Source: JANQPC01 sp039208375 (lineage in GTDB: Bacteria > Pseudomonadota > Alphaproteobacteria > Rhodobacterales > Rhodobacteraceae). From it: a stretch of 64,000 bases of DNA. The stretch covers positions 66,993 to 130,992 of the forward strand of contig JBCCRC010000001.1 of the NCBI GenBank assembly GCA_039208375.1, given 5' to 3'. A program made the position numbers and the translations under genes. Positions within the stretch are counted from its first letter, which is position 1. Each line of letters begins with the position of its first letter. The notes beneath the pieces were generated by a model. That model saw nothing but the letters and a program-made list of their open reading frames with translations. It ran no database searches and had not been told where the DNA came from. This document shows positions 59,456 to 64,000 of this stretch, piece by piece.

Positions 59456-62400
59456 GTGAGATTCACGAGAATCAGGCTTAACGGCTTTAAGAGCTTTGTG
59501 GACCCGACGGAGATGGTAATCGCCGACGGGCTGACCGGTGTTGTCGGGCCGAACGGCTGCGGCAAGTCCAACCTCCTTGAAGCGCTGCGCTGGGTCATGG
59601 GCGAGAACCGTCCCACCGCGATGCGGGGCGACGGGATGGAAGACGTGATTTTTGCAGGCGCGGCCTCGCGCCCGGCGCGGAATTTCGCGGAAGTGTCGAT
59701 CGCGATCGACAATAGCGAGCGGCTTGCCCCCCAGGGTTTCAACGAAAGCGAAATCCTCGATGTGGCGCGGCGGATCACAAGGGATGCGGGCTCGGCCTAC
59801 AAGGTAAACAGCCGTGACGTGCGCGCACGCGATGTGCAGATGCTGTTCGCCGACGCCTCCACCGGTGCGCATTCCCCTGCCCTCGTGCGCCAGGGCCAGA
59901 TCTCTGAACTGATCAACGCGCGGCCCAAAGCGCGCCGCAGAATTCTTGAAGAAGCCGCTGGCATCTCCGGCCTCTACCAGCGCCGCCACGAGGCGGAGAT
60001 GAAGCTGCGCGGGGCAGAGACGAATCTGGCGCGCGTTGATGATGTGATCGAGCAACTTGCGGCGCAATTGGCGCAGCTTGCCCGCCAGGCGCGCCAGGCG
60101 CGGCGGTACCGCGAGCTGAGCGAAGCGTTGCGGGCCGCGGAGGGACAGCTGCTCTACCGCCGCTGGCGGGAAGCCAATGATGCGCTCATGGCCGCCGATA
60201 CGCGGCTGCAGAGATGCGTCACGGAGGCATCGGAGGCTGAGCGCGCCGCGCGGGCCGCGGCCACTGTGCGGGCCAAGGCCGACGAGGCGTTGCCGGAGCT
60301 GCGCGAAGAGGCCACCGTCGCGGCGGCGATCCTGCAGCGTCTTGCGGTGGAGAGTGACGGGATCACCGGTGATGAGCGCCGCGCGCAGGCGGCGATTGAG
60401 GCGCTCGAGGGCCGGATTGCACAGCAGGGCGCTGACCTAGAGCGTGAGGATGCCCTGAACCGCGACGCGGTTGACACAATCGCGCGGCTTGACGCGGAAA
60501 TCGAGCGTCTTCAGGCCGAAGCGAACGGGCATGAGGAACTTTTGCAGGCCGCAGCGCACGAGGCCCGCGATGCTGCTGCGGTTTTGCAGGATCGCGAGAC
60601 CGCACTTGCGCAGCTTACCGAAGATGTGGCGCGTCTCAGCGCGCGGCACCACGCCGCCCAGCGACTGCGGGACGATACGCGCCGGATGCTTGACCGAAGT
60701 GTCGGGGAAGCGGACGCGGCGGATGCAGCGGCAAACAGCGCGAAAGACGCGGCTGAAACGGCTGCGGCGGCCGTTGAAAGGGCCAATGAAGCGCTTGATG
60801 CACATCGCGGCGGCGCGGAGGCCGCCGAGGAAAGGCTCGCGGCAGCCGATACGGCGCGGGCGGACGCGCAAGCGCGCGAAGCCGATGCGCGCGCGAGCCG
60901 CTCGGAGGCCGAGGGCGAGGTCAGCGCTCTGACCGCGGAAGTAAACGCCCTTGCACGGCTGGTCGAACGGGATACGGCGGAGGGCGGCCAGATCCTCGAT
61001 TTGCTCACGGTGTCACCGGGCCTTGAAAAGGCACTCGGCGCGGCGCTCGCCGATGACTTGCGCGCACCCGCCATCACGAACGGCGCCGCCACAGGCTGGG
61101 TAGCGCTTCCGCCCTATGGCACGGCACAGCCGTTGCCGAGCGGCGCAACGCCGTTGGCAACCAGTATCGAGGCGCCGGATGTTCTGGGCCGCCGCCTTGC
61201 ACAGGTTGGGCTTGTGGCGCGCGATGATGGTGCTCGGCTCCAGCCCGATTTGCGCCCGGGCCAGCGGCTTGTTTCGGAAGAGGGTGATCTCTGGCGGTGG
61301 GATGGATTTCGCGCCAGCGCTGAAGACGCGCCTTCCGCGGCGGCACTTCGGCTACAGCAGCTCAACCGGCTGCAAGAACTGAAGCAGGATTTGGTGGAGG
61401 CGCGCGCGCGGGCCGACGGCGCAGCGCGCGCGCATGAGCATCTGAAGGCCGAACTTGCCCAAGTTACGGCTGACGACACGGCAGCTCGTGAGGCGCGGCG
61501 CGCGGCTGATGTTGCGTTCACGGAAGCCACGCGTGCAGTGTCTCGGGCCGAAGCAGATCGCAATATCGCGGAAAGCAAGCTCGAAAGCCTGCGCCTTGCC
61601 TCGGCGCGCCACCATGATGCCGCGCGTGACGCGAAAGCGGAGCTGGCCGAGGCGGAAGCCGCGCTCTCAGATCTGGAGGATCTGGACGCCGCGCGCGCCG
61701 CGGCTGAAGACGTCAAGCTTACGGTCGAGGCCGCGCGGCTCACAATGATCGCGCGGCGTACCGAGCACGACGATATCCGCCGCACCGGGGAAGCGCGCCG
61801 GGCCCGGCTGGACGAGGCCGAGGACGAGCTTGCCACATGGCGCACGCGACTTGAAACGGCGGATGCGCGCGTGGCAGAGCTTACGGCACGGCGCGCGGGC
61901 CACGAGGCGGACCTTGAAAAGGCGCGGCGCAAACCGGCTGAATTGGCGGGGGCCCGCGAGAAACTGGCGCGCTCGATGGAAGAGGCCGAGGCGCGGCGGT
62001 CAGCTGCCGACGACACGCTCGCCGCCGCGGACACCGCACACCGGCAGGCGGTGGCCGATGAGCGCTCTGCAGAGCGTGCAGCATCGGAGGCGCGCGAGGC
62101 GCGGGCACGTGCCGAGGCCGAAAGCGACGCAGCCCGGCTTGCGGTGGAAGCCGCTGCCGCACGGATCACCGAGGATCTTGATACGACCGCGGAGGCGCTT
62201 CTCGAAAAGCTTGGATGCGATCCCGATGCCATGCCAAGCGCGTCGGCCTTGGAAACCGAAGTCAACCGCTGCAAGCGTCAACGGGATGCCCTTGGCTCGG
62301 TAAACCTGCGCGCCGAGGAAGATGCGAAATCGGTGCAGGCCGAACATGATGCTCTCGTGGCCGAGAAGGCGGATCTAGAAGAGGCGATTCGCGCGCTCCG

Positions 62401-62911
62401 CAGTGGGATCGCAAGCCTAAACCGCGAGGGCCGCGAACGGCTGCTCACGGCGTTTGAAGAGGTCAACACGAATTTCGCCACGCTCTTCAAAAACCTCTTC
62501 GGGGGCGGCGAGGCAAAGCTTGTGATGGTGGAAAGCGATGACCCGCTCGATGCCGGCCTTGAAATCATGTGCCAGCCGCCCGGCAAGAAACTCGCCACGC
62601 TTTCGCTTCTTTCGGGCGGTGAGCAAACGCTCACGGCGCTGGCGCTGATATTCGCGGTATTCTTGGCGAACCCTGCGCCGATCTGCGTGCTCGACGAGGT
62701 GGATGCGCCCCTTGACGATGCCAATGTGACCCGGTTCTGTGATTTGCTCGACGAGATGACCCATCGCACGGAAACGCGCTTTCTTATCATCACTCACCAC
62801 GCTGTGACGATGGCACGGATGGATCGGCTCTTTGGCGTGACGATGGCAGAGCAGGGCGTGAGCCAGCTTGTTTCGGTGGATCTCAACAAGGCCGAACAAC
62901 TCGTCGCGTGA
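59456..62911 (+). CDS. smc: Chromosome segregation protein SMC
   Basis: A 1151-residue SMC: N-terminal ATPase half with Walker A GPNGCGKSN (31-39), a coiled coil (about 170-490), a hinge (about 500-620), a second coiled coil and a C-terminal half with LSGGEQ (about 1051) and Walker B ICVLDEVDAPLDD. It condenses and segregates chromosomes as a dimer with ScpA/ScpB. The start is GTG 59456 with GAGG upstream. No scp genes are in the window. Confidence 0.96.
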   Translation: MRFTRIRLNGFKSFVDPTEMVIADGLTGVVGPNGCGKSNLLEALRWVMGENRPTAMRGDGMEDVIFAGAASRPARNFAEVSIAIDNSERLAPQGFNESEILDVARRITRDAGSAYKVNSRDVRARDVQMLFADASTGAHSPALVRQGQISELINARPKARRRILEEAAGISGLYQRRHEAEMKLRGAETNLARVDDVIEQLAAQLAQLARQARQARRYRELSEALRAAEGQLLYRRWREANDALMAADTRLQRCVTEASEAERAARAAATVRAKADEALPELREEATVAAAILQRLAVESDGITGDERRAQAAIEALEGRIAQQGADLEREDALNRDAVDTIARLDAEIERLQAEANGHEELLQAAAHEARDAAAVLQDRETALAQLTEDVARLSARHHAAQRLRDDTRRMLDRSVGEADAADAAANSAKDAAETAAAAVERANEALDAHRGGAEAAEERLAAADTARADAQAREADARASRSEAEGEVSALTAEVNALARLVERDTAEGGQILDLLTVSPGLEKALGAALADDLRAPAITNGAATGWVALPPYGTAQPLPSGATPLATSIEAPDVLGRRLAQVGLVARDDGARLQPDLRPGQRLVSEEGDLWRWDGFRASAEDAPSAAALRLQQLNRLQELKQDLVEARARADGAARAHEHLKAELAQVTADDTAAREARRAADVAFTEATRAVSRAEADRNIAESKLESLRLASARHHDAARDAKAELAEAEAALSDLEDLDAARAAAEDVKLTVEAARLTMIARRTEHDDIRRTGEARRARLDEAEDELATWRTRLETADARVAELTARRAGHEADLEKARRKPAELAGAREKLARSMEEAEARRSAADDTLAAADTAHRQAVADERSAERAASEAREARARAEAESDAARLAVEAAAARITEDLDTTAEALLEKLGCDPDAMPSASALETEVNRCKRQRDALGSVNLRAEEDAKSVQAEHDALVAEKADLEEAIRALRSGIASLNREGRERLLTAFEEVNTNFATLFKNLFGGGEAKLVMVESDDPLDAGLEIMCQPPGKKLATLSLLSGGEQTLTALALIFAVFLANPAPICVLDEVDAPLDDANVTRFCDLLDEMTHRTETRFLIITHHAVTMARMDRLFGVTMAEQGVSQLVSVDLNKAEQLVA

Positions 62912-62981
62912 ACGCGATCACGGGGTTCTGACCGGGCCGTGTGTGAGAGCCATGCTAACCGTCGCAAAACGGAGGCTCCCC

Positions 62982-63365
62982 ATGCGATCGACCCTTCTTG
63001 CGCTTATTGTTTTAACTGGTCCCGCCGCTGCGCAAGACCTTCGGCCTGGCGATACCCCGTTTGCACCGGAGGACCTGGCCGTGGCGCTTGCGGGCACCAC
63101 GGTAGAGTTCTTCGATGGGTCGAAGGCGCGCTATGCAGGCGACGGCAGCTACGCCTATACCTACACCGATGACGGCCCTGTCTGGTCCGGGCGGTACGAG
63201 ACGGCGCCAGACAGCAAAGTGTGCGTTGTGTTCGACAACGGGTTTGCGCGTTGCGACACCTACGTGATGGCGGGCGAGCGGCTCACGCTGATTATCGATG
63301 ACGGCACGCGGTTTCCCGTGCGCCGCCACGGTGCAACGGAGGGTGGCGGCGCTCAGAGCCGCTGA
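62982..63365 (+). CDS. Small periplasmic hypothetical protein
   Basis: A 127-residue protein with a signal peptide (cleavage near AAAQD, about residue 18). The beta-rich mature part has two cysteines (KVCVVFDNGFARCD) likely to form a disulfide. ATG 62982 has a GGAGG upstream. It overlaps the convergent lytic transglycosylase by 13 bases. Function is unknown. Confidence 0.75.
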   Translation: MRSTLLALIVLTGPAAAQDLRPGDTPFAPEDLAVALAGTTVEFFDGSKARYAGDGSYAYTYTDDGPVWSGRYETAPDSKVCVVFDNGFARCDTYVMAGERLTLIIDDGTRFPVRRHGATEGGGAQSR

Positions 63366-64000
63366 AGCAGTTCAACCGTCGGCCAGGCATCGGCGGGAAG
63401 GCCGAGCCGCGCCTGTTCAAGCTGGACGGCACGACGCGTCATTGCACCGAGGATCCCGTCAATCCCACCAACGTCATGCCCACGCTCCGTGAGCTTCTGC
63501 TGAAGCTCTTTCATCTGCGCCTCAGCCAGGGCCGGGCTTGGGTTGCCGGCATCAAAAACCGGCGCACCCCGCAGGCGCGTAGCGAAATATGCGGCTGTCG
63601 TGACATAGACGAAACTCTTGTTCCATTCGAAGTAGACCTCGAAATTGGGGTAGGCGATGAAGGCGGGCCCGTTCCGCCCTTGGGGCAGAAGGATCGATGC
63701 GGGCAGGTTTGCGGGGCCGAGCGCGCCGGCACGGGGCGCCGCCCCCAATGCAGCCCATTCCGCCACGGTTTTCTTCGTCGTCAGCCCGGTTTGCGCCCAA
63801 TCGAACCCATCAGGCAGAGTAACTTCCTGAAGCCACGGTTCATTTGGCCGCCATCCCAAAGATGAAAGCATCTTGCCGCCCGACATCAGCGCATCTTCGG
63901 GCGAGGTTTTCAGCCTCACACGGCCATCGCCATCGCCGTCCACCCCGTTTTCAATAATGTCGCCCGGCAGCATTTGCACCATCCCGATCTCACCGGCCCA
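63353..64000 (-). CDS. Lytic murein transglycosylase, MltB family, with peptidoglycan-binding domain (partial, N-terminus outside window)
   Basis: The C-terminal 215 residues are present. WAGEIGMVQMLPGDI is the family catalytic-domain motif, followed by the MltB-type core (LSSLGWRPNEPW, AYPNFEVYFEWNKS) and a C-terminal peptidoglycan-binding domain (ERGHDVGGIDGILGAMTRRAV, about the last 65 residues). It cleaves peptidoglycan glycan strands. The N-terminal part lies beyond 64000. Confidence 0.9.
   Translation of the reverse strand, partial: WAGEIGMVQMLPGDIIENGVDGDGDGRVRLKTSPEDALMSGGKMLSSLGWRPNEPWLQEVTLPDGFDWAQTGLTTKKTVAEWAALGAAPRAGALGPANLPASILLPQGRNGPAFIAYPNFEVYFEWNKSFVYVTTAAYFATRLRGAPVFDAGNPSPALAEAQMKELQQKLTERGHDVGGIDGILGAMTRRAVQLEQARLGLPADAWPTVELLQRL

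Noticed and set aside
1..64000. CRISPR arrays, tRNA/rRNA genes, insertion sequences, integrase or prophage genes
   Set aside because: No direct-repeat array, tRNA-like cloverleaf, rRNA stretch, transposase or integrase was recognised by eye. A short tRNA could still be missed without a covariance search.

Overview
This 64 kb, high-GC, gene-dense window most likely comes from a Rhodobacteraceae (Roseobacter-group) alphaproteobacterium. The evidence is protein resemblance: L-malyl-CoA/beta-methylmalyl-CoA lyase, DUF1244, an alphaproteobacterial-type glnK-amtB pair, a fused-type Mrp antiporter operon, the slt / dapA-smpB neighbourhood and a 1151-residue Smc. Genes often overlap by 1-8 bp. No rRNA, tRNA, insertion sequence, prophage, integrase or CRISPR array was recognised. 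The window cuts a gene at each end.

Layout. 1-1835: a truncated molybdopterin oxidoreductase (formate-dehydrogenase-like) and an OxyR-like LysR regulator, both on minus. 1836-9166: a universal stress protein, an unrecognised helical protein and the complete seven-gene mrpABCDEFG Na+(K+)/H+ antiporter operon. 9173-12000: capsule-type ABC export genes, kpsM divergent from kpsE-kpsT, with no glycosyltransferases. 12003-16669: mcl1 diverging from a D-amino-acid operon, dgcN-dgcA-nudix-D-amino-acid transaminase. 16666-19214 (minus): an anchored RTX-repeat protein, two tandem paralogous small secreted proteins, DUF1244 and an N-formylglutamate amidohydrolase. 19340-26254: pyk, a small membrane protein, rpmI-rplT, pheS, an unknown membrane protein, a small antisense secreted protein and pheT. 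26415-31076: a gene with an apparent frameshift, a YtoQ-family protein, fadH and a LysR regulator. 31150-34103 (minus): cinA-like, GNAT, AhpD-like and OmpA-like genes. 34150-35754: sfsA and map. 35751-37751 (minus): FAD reductase, rsmD and a small ORF. 37836-42657: peroxiredoxin; a minus operon ridA-GDPD-DUF482-pterin dehydratase; mlaA-mlaC. 42682-46782: PBP1A diverging from glnK-amtB. 46838-52180 (minus): dapA, smpB, sseA, GNAT, tyrB and a hypothetical gene. 52305-57700: soluble lytic transglycosylase, an EamA transporter, mnmD diverging from an FAD oxidoreductase, and a FAS1-like dehydratase. 57744-64000: FMN reductase, lipoprotein, GNAT, smc, a small periplasmic protein and a truncated MltB-type lytic transglycosylase.

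How the genes work together. The most coherent accessory module is the D-amino-acid operon. The transaminase can move amino groups from D-amino acids onto 2-oxoglutarate to give D-glutamate. DgcN (N-acetyltransferase) and DgcA (N-acetyl-D-glutamate racemase) can then bring D-glutamate into the L-series. It shares a 251-bp intergenic region with divergent mcl1, and that region carries repeated TTGCG elements that look like regulator sites. Several cell-wall enzymes (PBP1A, Slt, MltB-type) lie in the same window, but a functional link is only inference. Other notable signals are an OxyR-like regulator without redox cysteines next to an OxyR-like ATAG/CTAT array, a cluster of five GANTC sites at the smc start, convergent genes whose stop codons share one CTAG, an orphan gene between usp and mrp, and an apparent one-base deletion at about 26513.
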